Source: Chrysomallon squamiferum (lineage: Eukaryota > Mollusca > Gastropoda > Neomphalida > Peltospiridae). Taken from it: a DNA stretch of 64,000 nucleotides. Under the pieces are notes generated by a model, which had not been told where the DNA came from, did no database searches, and worked only from the letters and a program-made list of their open reading frames with translations. The position numbers and the translations under genes were made by a program. Each line of letters starts with the position of its first letter. The stretch's first letter is position 1. Below, piece by piece: positions 1 through 18,880 of this stretch. The DNA lies in NCBI GenBank assembly GCA_012295275.1, contig CM022667.1, forward strand, positions 8,827,538 to 8,891,537. The letters are read 5' to 3'.

Positions 1-480
1 CTAGAAATCAAAATTTATGTATTTTATTACAGTGTCCTAGAAATCAACATTTATATATTTTATTAGTGTCCTAGAAATCAACATTTATATATTTTATTAC
101 AGTGTCCTAGAAATCAAAATTTATATATTTTATTACAGTGTTCTAAAAAAACAAAAACAAACTATATTTTATTAGTGTCCCCCCAAAAAAACAAAATATA
201 TATTTTATTAGAGAGACCTATAAAACAGAAAATAAAGTATTACATATTTTAGCACTGTTGTTAAAAACAAAATATCATGTATTTTATTACAACATCCTAA
301 AAAACTCAAAGTATCATCGATTCTATTAGTGTTTTAAACAAGCCAAAATAGTATATGCTGTATTAGTGTTGAAAAAAACCCCCAAAAAACCCAAATAAAT
401 ATCACATTTTTAAAAATATTTTATTAGTGTCGTAAAATAAATAAAATAAAAAATAAGTATTTCATTACAGTATATACAAA
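1..480. repeat. AT-rich degenerate minisatellite
   Basis: A unit of roughly 33 to 40 bases, built around CTAGAAATCAACATTTATA followed by TTTTATTACAGTGT, is repeated at least four times over the first 150 bases. It then decays to about 480. It lies in the DHX38 intron that leaves the window on the left. I see no exon in it. Confidence 0.7.
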
Positions 481-492
481 AAATAAAAATTA

Positions 493-7297
<6,805 letters not shown>

Positions 7298-8170
7298 TTT
7301 ATATTTATTAATTAAACCCTTGTAATAAACACGAGCTTGAATTCGTGCAGTACACAAAATCAACTCTCAAACGTTAACTCCAACGTTTTGCAGAACAGTC
7401 TCAGAAATTGTCTTATGCTGTAATTATATAGATCAAAACCGTTTATTTTCACGTAGCTTCCATATTTACATCTTATGTCCTTTTGAAAGTAAAACAGGTT
7501 ATATTAATAATCATGGTGTTAAAGTCTGCGATTCTTTAATAATGAGATCATAATCAACACAGATGAGGTAGTGATACACTTGAAGTTAAACTTTAAAGTT
7601 AACGAGTCCTACCTAATTTGATTTTTCGAAAATAATTTTATTACTCTCTAATAATCCCTCATGTTTATTATATTTATTTGTACCAGTCAATAAAAACGTT
7701 ATTAGTGTAACTAATTCACAGCATTTGTTTTGTATATTTTAACGATAGCTAACCCAGTGTTACAAAATAAAAATTAAAACAAATCGTATAATAAACACAT
7801 TTGAATTCTTCTTTCTGTGGAGTCGAGAAAGTGAAGATAGTACTAAACCTAGACTTTAAAAAAATCGTTTTAGTTAGACTACTGAGGGTGAATGTCCTAG
7901 TTAACAGTTACAAATTTCATCACTGACATTCATTACAATTATAATCAAAAAGAATTATTAAAAAGAAACATTAGCTCTACAGAGTACCGACACTGAAATA
8001 AATTATGGAAATTAATCAAACACATTTTTCTGTCTGTGAATACGCTTTTCTTTAAGAAGTCACGTTTTAGAGTTTGTTTTCTATTACCAAAAGTTACTGA
8101 AAAACGAAATGGCAACAATGATGTGATAATATCCACATCTTTCTTTAATGTAATTCTTTTATATATATAT

Positions 8171-8258
<88 letters not shown>

Positions 8259-8400
8259 GCGTTTTGATTTGGTATTTCATTATAAATAAAATATCAGCAG
8301 GGACGTCCTGCCTATTTACTAGTTAAATACTTCACATTTTAACGACACACCATAGACGTACAAATAAAATATCAACAATTATTAAAGTAGTTCATAATTT

Positions 8401-8431
<31 letters not shown>

Positions 8432-8975
8432 ATGATTTCTGGTTCTTAGTTAACATTTTAATATTCGTTATAAATACTAAACTGTTGCCTACGATGTGAC
8501 GTTATTCAACTATTTTCATTCAGATGTAACCTTGACTAATACAGGTAAAACAGTAACTGTGGTGTAACGTCGACAGTTACCGTTTTCTTGTACGTTATGA
8601 AAACAACTAATGAAACAACAGCGTGGAACATTAGTACCATTAAAATTTATATGCAGTATTTTTAAAATTAATATACTTTTGTACAATAACACGATTGATA
8701 GTGATTGCTGTTTTCACTGACATCCGCGCTTGATTATTATTATTATTATAGTTGTTATTATTGTTATTGTCATTATTGTTGTTGTTGTTGTTGTTATTAT
8801 TGTTACTATTATTATTAATAATAATGTTGTTATTATTACTGTTATAACTGTTATTATTATTATTACACTCATTCACCTCCGTTATGGATATTTCAGAATA
8901 ACAACAACGTGATGTTATTTACGGCTCATCCGCTTAATTTTTTTTTTTTAACATTTATTTTATTTTATTTATTTA

Positions 8976-9007
<32 letters not shown>

Positions 9008-9695
9008 AGAAAAAGTTAAAAAGAAAGCATTCGTTACTCATTTTTATTTACAGTTTTATTTAGATAATTAACATTGTGATTAATATCAATACAATATTTG
9101 TTACGCGCTTTAAAAATAATGAATATAAATGTAGTTTTAACTTTTCCATTACGATTAATAAAATGTAATAATAATCTGACGTTATTATTATTATTACTAT
9201 TAAATTATTTCTTCTTCTTCTTCTTCTTCTATTATTATTATTATTATTATTGTTATTGGGCTATGCGCATTACAACTAATATAAATAAAATATCTACAAT
9301 TTTCTTTCATGACCGTACTTCGATATTCTGTCTTTTGCTATTTTTAAATCTCCAAAATAACGTGTCATCGTTACAGTTTTCTTTTATGATTATTCGACAG
9401 TAAATTTTCGTTTTTTTCCCGTTTTTTCCCCTTAAAGGATAACAAAATCAGAGATTTACAAATTATTTTTATTTTGTTGTCATAAATTTAAACTTCACTT
9501 TAACTCTTATCTTTCATACAAACAGTTCACGCACATATGCTCTTATTCCTTAAGCTAATAATAATAATAATAATAATAATAATGACAACAACAGTAATAG
9601 TAATTGTAATAGCAATAATTGTTTTCAGTTATTGTTTAAATCATATTTAATGAAATTTAATTATTTCTGCATTTACTAGATCCGATTTATTTATT

Positions 9696-9742
<47 letters not shown>

Positions 9743-9777
9743 AGATCTTCATTTATTTATCATTTCTTTATTTCATC
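7298..9777. other. Intergenic region upstream of DHX38, simple repeats only
   Basis: I see no exon on either strand. It holds an AG microsatellite of about 80 bases (8174-8255), a TTTA run (8401-8426), a degenerate ATT/GTT array (8730-8865), T-tracts near 8941-9002, CTT/ATT runs (9213-9250) and AAT/TTA runs (9559-9582, 9689-9740). The DHX38 promoter should lie just above 7300, but no clear core element was found. Confidence 0.7.
8174..8255. repeat. AG/CT dinucleotide microsatellite
   Basis: About 41 perfect AG units follow a short AT run. Read as protein this gives RERE or SLSL, which is an artefact. Confidence 0.95.
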
Positions 9778-10832
9778 TTATTTATTAAAGATTTCCTCTA
9801 ATTCTTCTCGCGTCACTGGTTGACTTTCACTTTTGCTGTTAACATTACTGTTTCCGGTTACTCCATTTTTTCGTTCGTTATGAGCCGATAGCAATGCGCT
9901 TGGTTGAGCCATATCAACATTCTTATAGCTCGTTTTATCTGACATTCCCATTTCGACCTTTCTAATTTTCTTTAAAAGCCGGCGAAGCTTTTCATTTATT
10001 ACGTTTATTTTTACTGTTAGGTCGTTCTTCCTATTTTCATAAGAACTTGCAGCTTTTGTTACTGAAACTTCATGTGGTTCAAAATCATTTGCGTCAGACG
10101 TATGACGTATTGACTGTAGTTTGTGAACTAAATCTCCACGAGACAACTTTTTTAAACTAGGAGGCACAATAAAATCCAAATCGAGGTGCCGTTTTTTAAC
10201 ACTGTTTCCGGTCAACTTTGATTTCTTCCCCCTCAGTTTGGAAACAAATGGAGCTGGATCGGTGAACTTCATTATTTTATTTTGATACTTGTCAACTTTT
10301 TTGCTGTTATCAGACGGTTTAAGTATTAAATTTTCCCTGTGATACGAGGCTTTCGTACTCTTGATATATTCTTCATTAGACTCTGTCATATTAAGAAAAT
10401 AAACGAACAGAGTAAAATCAGATTTAATATATAGGTATTAATGCAAGCACGTATTTACGTACATTGCTGTGATACATAAACACGTGCACACGTTCGCACA
10501 CGCACACACATGCACACAATTATACAAACAGACATCGGACAATAATGGTACCTCTTCTACGTCTGCTCGGCGGCGTGTCAAGATTACTGTCGACCCTTTC
10601 ACCTTCACCTTCTTTCAGCTTAATGTCTACCTTAATGTAGGTGTCTTCCTTCTCGTGTTCCTCCATGTCTGGTATAAATGGATCATTTGCCTGTACAAAT
10701 AAACATTCAACTTTGTCCTGTGCATTAGTACATGCAGTAATAATGGTAGTGGTAGCAACAGATGATGAAAGAATACTGGTTCTGCTGATGCAGGTAGCAG
10801 AATAAAGAGTTTGTGTAACGGGATACTACTGT

Positions 10833-10866
<34 letters not shown>

Positions 10867-10879
10867 TTTAATGATGATG

Positions 10880-10910
<31 letters not shown>

Positions 10911-11240
10911 ATGTAAACTAATAACAATAACCTTTGCTATAAAGTCATCTTGTATATAAACACTACTTTGTTTTTGTTTTTCTTTTAACCAAAGAACTGT
11001 GATTTGCTACGGTATTTTAAATATATATATATATATTCTCATTCTTATTAAAAAATAAAAACAAATTAATAAATATAATAAATAAATACATTAAATTAAA
11101 TAAACCTGAATAAAGAAAGAAAAAAGAAAAGATAATTAGTTAATACTACATTAATTCATATATATTATTTAGCTAGTTACACCGCTCCACTCGTATATAC
11201 CCAGTTTAATAATGATGATTAAAAATGCACAGAAACAGTA

Positions 11241-11275
<35 letters not shown>

Positions 11276-11395
11276 ATTTCAAATTACGTTAGAGGCGCAG
11301 TGGCCATATCCTGAGTTAACGAAAGCTTCCACGCACACTTGGTTCAATCCTAGACAATCGGCCGTCGTCAGGCAGATCTGAGGGTAAACGTGAAT
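9778..11395 (-). CDS. Unrecognised gene: cysteine-rich exon plus basic helical C-terminus (5' end not found)
   Basis: Three exons chain in phase: 11395-11288 (36 codons), 10690-10552 and 10382-9778, with stop TAA at 9778. Exon one follows TTTTCTCTCAG, ends at GTAATT and encodes four cysteines spaced C-x5-C-x6-C-x11-C (CLTTADCLGLNQVC then GYGHC), like a small disulfide-rich module. Exon two encodes NDPFIPDMEEHEKEDTY and ends with PPSRRRRG, a furin-like basic site. Exon three is a charged, lysine-rich segment of about 200 residues with a probable helix near INEKLRRLLKKIRKVEMG and the ending REELEEIFNK. A methionine just before the exon-three acceptor would allow a 203-codon single-exon reading, but the upstream exons fit too well. 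No first exon or signal peptide was found. The function is unknown. An IPDMEE-type stretch faintly recalls IFT43, which I do not accept as identification. Confidence 0.6.
10469..10525. repeat. Degenerate CA-rich tract
   Basis: Intronic CA-rich sequence just downstream of the 10690-10552 exon in transcript direction. Confidence 0.6.
10825..10908. repeat. ACT and AAT trinucleotide microsatellites
   Basis: A TAC/ACT run near 10834-10862 is followed by GAT/AAT repeats to 10908, inside an intron of the cysteine-rich gene. Confidence 0.85.
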
Positions 11396-12180
11396 CTGAG
11401 AGAAAATGAATTAATAATGAATAAATGAATGGATGAACGTTAATATTTTAGATTCATTTCAAATTATTTTAATTAATTGTTATTACTATGATTATTAATT
11501 TATTAATGGTTTCGTTTTTAGTTATGTAATATTACTGGTGTTGTTGTAATTAATATTATGACAAATCAAATAAAAATAACAAAAACTTCTTTTTTTTGTT
11601 TAATCTGGATTTCCATGTTTCTTATTTCTGAGAATTACTTCTATAGATAATTTTGTTTCTTTTAATGATGTTTACATATCTGACTGTCCGTCCATCCTTT
11701 TTATCTAGTTGTCATGCCTTTATGGGTATATTTACATATTAAGTGTGCGTGCATGTAAATGTTTGCGTGCTTTTGAAAGACAACACTACCTTACTAAGAG
11801 GTTTACAGCATACATTTGAAATTGATATCAGAAGAAACAAAATTGGAAACAATCGCATCCGTTGCCTTTATGTCAACAACCTGAAAAACTTATTTTAATT
11901 TGAGAACTGTATAATCATAATAAAGCGCACTAAAAAAAAAAAAAAAAAAAAAAAAAAGACAAAATGTGATAGATTTACGACTGTAAAGCGCAGAACAATG
12001 AAATAAAATTCGATACACTTCAAAATAACAAAGTGCAATTCAGTGCATTAAAATAAATATACAAAAAAAAACAGTGAACGATAGAAATTTAAAAATAAAT
12101 AAATAATTAAACAATTAAATAAATAATAATAATAAGGAGAAAGAAGAAGGAAAAAACCTTTTAAAGGTACCATTAACGAC

Positions 12181-12196
12181 GTTGCTACGTGACAAC
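12181..12196. promoter_or_regulatory. X-box-like inverted repeat upstream of LRRC69
   Basis: GTTGCTACGTGACAAC is an imperfect inverted repeat about 115 bases upstream of the LRRC69 start. It resembles RFX X-boxes, although the four-base spacing is longer than usual. GTAGCAAC near 12281 could be another half-site. Binding is not shown. Confidence 0.25.
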
Positions 12197-12291
12197 TATA
12201 ATTTCCCAATAATCCTCATTCATTATTTGTACTATTCGTGGATGTTCGGAACTCATACTCGGTTCTTTTCGTTGATGTACGTAGCAACGCG

Positions 12292-12304
12292 TCAAAATGG
12301 CGGA
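12292..12304 (+). promoter_or_regulatory. TISU/YY1-like element over the LRRC69 start codon
   Basis: TCAAAATGGCGGA overlaps the initiator ATG at 12297. It matches the TISU consensus (translation initiator of short 5' UTRs), which is also a YY1 site. This predicts a very short leader and cap-proximal initiation. Confidence 0.5.
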
Positions 12305-12684
12305 CTCATTACTGCTTTTAGCTTACAAAAACAAACCAAAGCAATTAAATTTATGCAGCAAAAAGCTTGAATTGCTTCCTAAGATTATAGGAAAAGTTGA
12401 ATCAATCATTCAATTACAGCTCCAAAATAATAGATTAAAAACTTTACCACAAGAGATTGAAAACCTTTACCAGGTACAGATCGTTGTATTTTCGTGCTGG
12501 ACGTGATTGCGTTATATACATCATTTTCGTAATTATTATAAACTAAATACAATTAGAATATAATAATAATAATAACAAGAAGAAGAAGAATAACAATAAT
12601 ATATATATATATTTGAGCATTTTATCACATATTAATAAACAACTATTTATTATGATTATGATTATGATTATGATTATGATTATG

Positions 12685-12759
<75 letters not shown>

Positions 12760-15700
12760 CTCATTTACATATTATTATTCACAGCTGCAGTCACTAAATC
12801 TGGGAAACAATCAGTTTGAAGACCTTCCAGAATCAATTCGTTATTTAACAAATTTAGAAAAACTTCACCTATTTAGAAATAATCTGAGAAGATTAAACCC
12901 TGATGTGCTTTGCAAGTATTTTTTGTTTGTATTTTTTTTCTATGTGTTTTTCTTTCTTTTTTCACAGTTAAACAATAATTAAACATTTATTTTAATATAT
13001 TATCAAACTTTAAAATTTATTGAATACATAATTACAAGTTTAAAGTTTAAGCATACGGCAGATAGGTAACATTATTGTATTAAATTAACCTTTTTAGTTT
13101 TCTTTCTTTTTCTTTCATTTTCCTTTTTTATTTCTTTAGTTATTTTTGTTTTCTTTTGTTTCTTTTTCTTCTTTTTTCTTTATCTTGTTAAATTATTATT
13201 ATTATTATTATTATTATTTGACATAAAGAGTTTCATTTATTTTAATTATGTTTTTCAGTTCATCACAATATTTAGTTTCATGGTTTATTTATTTAATTTT
13301 TTTGTTTATTTTTTTGCAGATGGCTTATTTAATCTGACTTTTCTGAATCTCAACAACAACAAATTGACTTCAATTCCACCAGAAATATGCAGGTTAAAAA
13401 AAAAAAAAAAAAAAATTCTTCTGCTATTTTTTTTAAATTTCTCTCTCCCTCTCTTTCTCTCTATCACTGTAAGTCATACCAATTCTGATGTGGCCTTCTC
13501 ATGTTAGTTTTCACTAAATGAAAATATGCTAACTGTACATTTTATGCACAGAGTTTTGTGTTATTAATAACGGAACTTTTTACAATATGAATTTTCCTGT
13601 ACACAAGAAACACAGATTTGTATTAAAATGATAATAATAAATTATTTCACATTTTGCAAAATTAATCACAGGTCTTTTTATAATGTGAATTTTTTTTTGG
13701 TAAATAAGAAACATTGTTATTATTATTATTATTTTTAATAAGAAACATTGTTATTATTATTATTATTTTTTTTTTTAATAAGGCAGTGAACAGATTTTAA
13801 TTGTTATTATTTTTCAGATTGTCCAATCTGGTGTTTGTCAGTCTAGACAACAATCGGCTGCAAACTCTGCCAGCAGAGTTCTGTGCTTTGACGTGTGTGG
13901 AGGAATTACACCTGACAGGCAACCAGCTCGTCTCACTGCCTCTTGAGTTTGGTTACCTTGTAAACCTCGTCAAGTTCTACGTTCAGAAAAATAAAATCAG
14001 AGAACTTCCCGAGGTACATATATATATATATATATATATATAGTGAATGAATGAATGAGAGAATAGCTGGATGGATGAATGGATGGATGGACGAAAGGAA
14101 GGAAATAATGTTGGACAGAAAAACAGATGGATGGATGGATGGATGCTAAACAAAAGAATGGATGTATGGATTAATTAATTTATGAAAAGACGTAATGAAT
14201 GGCTTAACAAATACTGAAGTGATGAAGGAATGAATTGAAAAATTCTCTTAGGAAAACTTGATAATATTTCAGATGAAAAATCAACATAATAAGAAACTAT
14301 TTATAATTTCGGTTGATAATTTGATACTTTTTTTTTTTACCCCAGGGCTTGACAAAATGTCACAGGTTAAAAATTTTGGATGTTGCAGCAAATGAACTGA
14401 GAATTTTACCAACTGAGGTATTGATAAGTTTTAAACACATATCTCATTTGACATTTTTTATTGTAATAGAATATTTTATTTTATTTATATCGATTTGATT
14501 CACTTCAGTTCAGTTAAATTCAAATTAACTTAACTTCATTTTATTTTTTATTATTATTCACTTTAATTTAAATGTTATTTTATGTTTTATTTTATTTTTC
14601 TGTCATAGTAATTATGAAATTATCCCAAATTTCGATAGTAATAATAATAACAATGAAGGTCAGAAGTAGAATACTAATAACCATAAATATGAAACTGCTC
14701 TGGAGATATTATAAATAAAAATTCTTTTGTTAATTCAGATGGAGAGTTTGCCACTGAAAGAACTTTACTGTGAACAGAACCCTCTGTTAGAATATCAGCC
14801 TGTGCACTCCATTCAGGAAGAGGAAGTTTTATCATTAAAAGTAAGTTTATTAAAAACAGAATTTTTTTTTTTTAGTTCAATGTCTGCTTAGTATGTAAGA
14901 CACTGGATGTCTGTTAGACAGATAATTAAGGGAAACTGCAATGAGCTGGCTAAAACCAGCATCATAAGTTTGTAGTTACAAAGAAATGAAGTTGCAGTGA
15001 TTTTACATCTCCTCAAACAGCTCAGTGCAGAACCTGGCACCAGTCATCGTATTCTCATCAATTAATTGTTTACTGCAGAAATAAGTTATTTATAAAATCA
15101 AAACCTAAATACACTCTGTTTTATTATTAAAGGGATACCTGCAATTAGCTTGTTATTTTTCATATGGATTGAATTTTTTATTTTTTTATTTTTATTTTTT
15201 TTCAGGAATTATGTGCAAGATATATTCTTAAAGAACTGAAAGACAGGTAATATAGTTTTGGATTATTGTTGTTGTTCTACATTTTGTTGTTGTTGTTGTT
15301 GTTCTTCTTCTTATTATCATTAATGAATTTATTATTATTTTTACAGTCATTTTCATTATTAAAATTATTATTTTAAATTTAAGCTGTTTTCAAAAAACTA
15401 AATTAATGAATTTTCATGGCACAAGCTGACTGCATAGTGTTAAATGTGATATAAAATAAAGCACAGTTCTTGATAAAAATATTTTAAAATAGATTTATTA
15501 GCCTAAGCCTAATTTTCATGTTTCATGTAACTTTAACATAAGGAACAGTGTCAGTGACTAGGAATGTTTTTATTTTATTTTAATGTTCAAGTCATGTTTC
15601 AGATATTCGTTTGAGTGAGTATTTACATAAATATTTTACTACATACGAAATTAGGTCCATTTCAATAGTTTACAATGATTTACAGAACTAATATATCACC

Positions 15701-17415
15701 TTTAGTTTTACTTTTTTTTTATAACTGATATAGTAAACTTCTTTTTTCATACATGGTAAATAAAAATTAGTTACCATAGAAAGATGATTGAAAGGGGATT
15801 TTTTTTATGGTTTGCAAATACTTATTAAAATTGTGCAGTACATATAACCATATTGATAATAACCAGGATTAACTAGCCATGTAAATTAAAATTAGTAAAC
15901 ACAGTTGGATGGTGACTTTTTTAACTTAGTAATTAATACTTAAGAGGAAAATAACAAATTTGGTAAACAACAGCCAAACAGAGATCAACTTAGTCAACAG
16001 CAGATAAACAAAGATTAACATAGTAAACTAAAGTAAACATATACTAACTTAGTAAATAATGGTGAAGATTAACTTAGTAAACAATAAATAAGTAAAAATT
16101 AGCAGAGTAACATGATATAAGTGAAGATTAACTTAATAAACAGCAACTTAGCAGACGATATCTTACTTAGAAAACAACATTAATATTATTTTCTCATTAT
16201 TGGAGTTTTTGTTTTTCTCTTTGATTTTTTTGATAATTTAAATTTTTATTTAGTTTCGTATACTTAGATCAGCTAATGATAAACCAAATTTTAATAATGC
16301 ATGATATGGAAAAAAAGGAGACAGATATTAATAATCTAGTTTTTGAAGTCACAATTTATCAAATTAAATACGGATGACATAATGTCCATTAGTCCATCTA
16401 TTCATTCTTATTTTAGTCTTATCATTAACAACACAATTACCAAACATTTTATATTTTGTTTTCTGGGATACTTGGTTATCTATAATCATTTTGTAATATC
16501 ACTCAACAATTTATTTATATTTGGTTTTTCTTTTTAACAGTGCATTATTAAATATTTAATAATGGTTTTATACTTCATTTTGAAACTATGCACATCTGTT
16601 ACAATGGTGTGAAGTATTAATTTGGTGTTTTTGTTTCTTTCAGGTATTCCTACCTACCTCGAGCTATTCGACACTACCCTGATGTAAAAGAGATGCTGAT
16701 GCAGGCGAGTAAGTGTGCGGTATGTGGTGAATCGTTTCTCAACACCTGGCTTGAGTGTGTCAAGTTTGTCGATGCCAAGAAGGTGAATGTTTATAAATAT
16801 TATCATGTCTTTATTTTTAAATTTATTTTTTGTAAATGTGTAATTATTTCTTTAATTTCCAGTTTTATTTTATTTTATTTCATTTCATCTGATTTTGTTT
16901 TGTTTCATTTCTTTATATTTGATTTTGTTTTGTTTATTTTATTTTATTTTATTTTATTTTATTTTATATATCTCCATATATCTGTCTATTCATCTGTCTA
17001 TATCTATATATATCTATCTGTATATCCATCTATACATCTTTCTATATACATAGATATAATATATATATATATATATCTATGTCTGTAGACAAATGTAGAT
17101 ATATGTCATTGTGAAAAAAATAATTATTAGCATTTTATCATTCAGGTATATTTAAATTTACTCACTGTTCTTTAATCTGTATCTTTTAGTTTTATTAAGT
17201 TTGTTGATGTTTTTATTGACGTACTTTGTTATTATTCTAAGTATCTGCCTACCAGTCAAATGTAAACATGAGTTATTCAATTACAATGATAAAACTACAA
17301 TAACTGATTGTTGTTATTATTGTTACTTTTATTATTATTTGTTATTATTATTTTGTTTTGGTTTTTGTTATTATTATTATTATTATTACCATTACTGCTG
17401 CTATTAGTACTATAT

Positions 17416-17453
<38 letters not shown>

Positions 17454-17636
17454 TTATTATTATAAATATTAATTATTATTAGTAGTAGTAATTTGAGAAA
17501 GTTAATTCATTGTGTTTATTTTCAGGACTTAAAAATAGGAAATCTGTCTGGAAGTCTTCCTGTGCGAGCTTTGCTTTGTTCATACAAGTGTTTCAATGCT
17601 GGTGGCCATAACTATTATGGAGTTGCCTTTCCTTAG
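12297..17636 (+). CDS. LRRC69: Leucine-rich repeat-containing protein 69, complete, nine exons
   Basis: Coding exons: 12297-12473, 12785-12911, 13320-13392, 13818-14013, 14346-14417, 14739-14840, 15206-15246, 16644-16782, 17526-17636, giving 345 residues, close to vertebrate LRRC69. All phases chain. The product is a run of short leucine-rich repeats (for example LQSLNLGNNQFEDLPESI and LVFVSLDNNRLQTLPAEF) over about residues 15-230. The C-terminal region has cysteines in CAVCGESF...WLECVKF and LLCSYKCF, which may bind metal. The YCEQNPLLEYQPV and CSYKCF signatures separate LRRC69 from LRRC58. The biochemical role of LRRC69 is not established; the repeats imply protein binding. Intron 2 needs a GC donor (CTTT then GCAAGT) to keep frame. 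A TISU-like element covers the start. Confidence 0.95.
12651..12757. repeat. ATG/ATT trinucleotide microsatellite in LRRC69 intron 1
   Basis: TTATGA hexamer repeats pass into about 24 TTA units just before the exon-2 acceptor at 12785. Confidence 0.9.
14014..14160. repeat. TA run and degenerate GGATGAAT repeats in LRRC69 intron 4
   Basis: A TA run starts immediately after the exon-4 donor. It is followed by GAATGAAT and GGATGGAT tetranucleotide repeats. Confidence 0.7.
17401..17465. repeat. ACT trinucleotide microsatellite in LRRC69 intron 8
   Basis: About a dozen TAC units follow degenerate TTA repeats, shortly before the last exon. Confidence 0.85.
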
Positions 17637-17740
17637 CATTTCCATATCAGTAATTATCTGCAAACAGAAGTCAAAGCACAAAATGAAGGAGGCAGACTAT
17701 TAATATTATTTGTATCAAAATAACTGAGAAAATGAGTCAA

Positions 17741-17746
17741 AATAAA
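17741..17746 (+). terminator. Probable LRRC69 poly(A) signal
   Basis: AATAAA lies about 105 bases after the LRRC69 stop codon. Confidence 0.6.
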
Positions 17747-18780
17747 GCTGTGCATTAATGAATAATGCTTTCATTACTCAAAGTGGTTACTTTTGATGTA
17801 CTTTGTTAAATCTAGAAGACATGGGGGAAACATTTTAAATTTTCAAAATTTGATCTCGATTGAAAAATACTGATGTGAATTTTCTTTTCATTAGAATTAA
17901 GTATTGACTGTATTGAAATCACGAGTCAAATCAAACAATGATGTACATGTTTGCAGTTCAACCAGACATTAAACTTGTAAATAATGACTAGAATTCAGAT
18001 AACATTAATGGAGGAATTCTGTCCATTGCATACAGTGTTATCTCCTCATGTTCTTTTTAAAAGTCAGACTAAATGGTGGATATCAATTTTCATTTAATTC
18101 TGTACTAAAATGTATTTATCCACAAATTTTTTTTCTAAGCAATTGAAATGGCACCAAAATACAAATTTTGTAAATTATATTGCTTTAAAAATTCTGAACT
18201 GTTAAATCTTTACATATTGTATATTTGTACATGTTTATGTCTATATGTGTCAATATATTATTTAAAATTGAAAGTATTATATTCATGCTATGTTCACATT
18301 TTCTGAAATTAATCTGTGATATTATTTTTGTTATCAAGATTATATCATATTAAAAATAAAAAACTTTAAAACATATTAAACATTTATTAAATATGAAATA
18401 GTGTTTGTTGTTCAACAAGTTTCATTTATATTTATACTTATTTATTTAAACTGCTACTGACATAACTGTACTCATTTTATAACAATGACAACAAAAGAAA
18501 AGAAATTACTGTTAACAGTTCAAAAGATAAAACAGCATTCAGCTTTTACTTGCAAGGTGAGCAGAAGTCTGAAGATCAAAGAGATTAAACAAACTAATTA
18601 ATAGGTGAACAATGATACATGTTAAACGAATTAACAGTTCAGCAAAATCAAAGAAAACCGTTGGCCAATTGAATTGCACTTAACAGAAACATGAATAATT
18701 AATTGGGTCATGTGACTTATCTGACCAATGGAGAAACAGCTGAGTTGGTGCTCAGAAGATGAAAACTGTTCAGGTCTGTG
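17747..18780. other. Intergenic spacer between LRRC69 and the TALE gene
   Basis: AT-rich sequence without a convincing exon. The last 100 bases lead into the TATA box of the TALE homeobox gene. Confidence 0.6.
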
Positions 18781-18788
18781 TATAAATA
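18781..18788 (+). promoter_or_regulatory. TATA box of the TALE homeobox gene
   Basis: TATAAATA lies 100 bases before the start codon. A start site about 30 bases downstream would leave a leader of about 70 bases. A focused TATA promoter with short introns suits a strongly switched developmental gene; that part is inference. Confidence 0.5.
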
Positions 18789-18880
18789 TTAAAAGTGTCA
18801 TCTGTCATTTATCTGTCATCTGACATTGAGCTAAACTAGGTGATTTTGAGCTACAGAAATATTTATTTACAAGTCTCAGT

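Noticed and set aside
11288-11395. tRNA-derived SINE head (GGTTCAATCCTAG resembles a B box; GGCGCAGTGGCC resembles an A box)
   Set aside because: Read on the minus strand the same bases form a 36-codon open exon with flanking AG and GT and phase matching the next exon. No tRNA cloverleaf could be drawn.
9778-11395. IFT43 as the identity of the cysteine-rich gene
   Set aside because: Only a short IPDxEE-type stretch is similar; the rest does not match.
11814-11880. Possible extra minus-strand exon of the cysteine-rich gene (VVDIKATDAIVSNF)
   Set aside because: It has a good acceptor and an open frame, but its donor leaves one base over while the next exon needs phase 0.
12297-17636. LRRC58 as the identity of the leucine-rich repeat gene
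   Set aside because: The C-terminal region with CAVCGESF, WLECVKF and CSYKCF and the exon lengths fit LRRC69 better.
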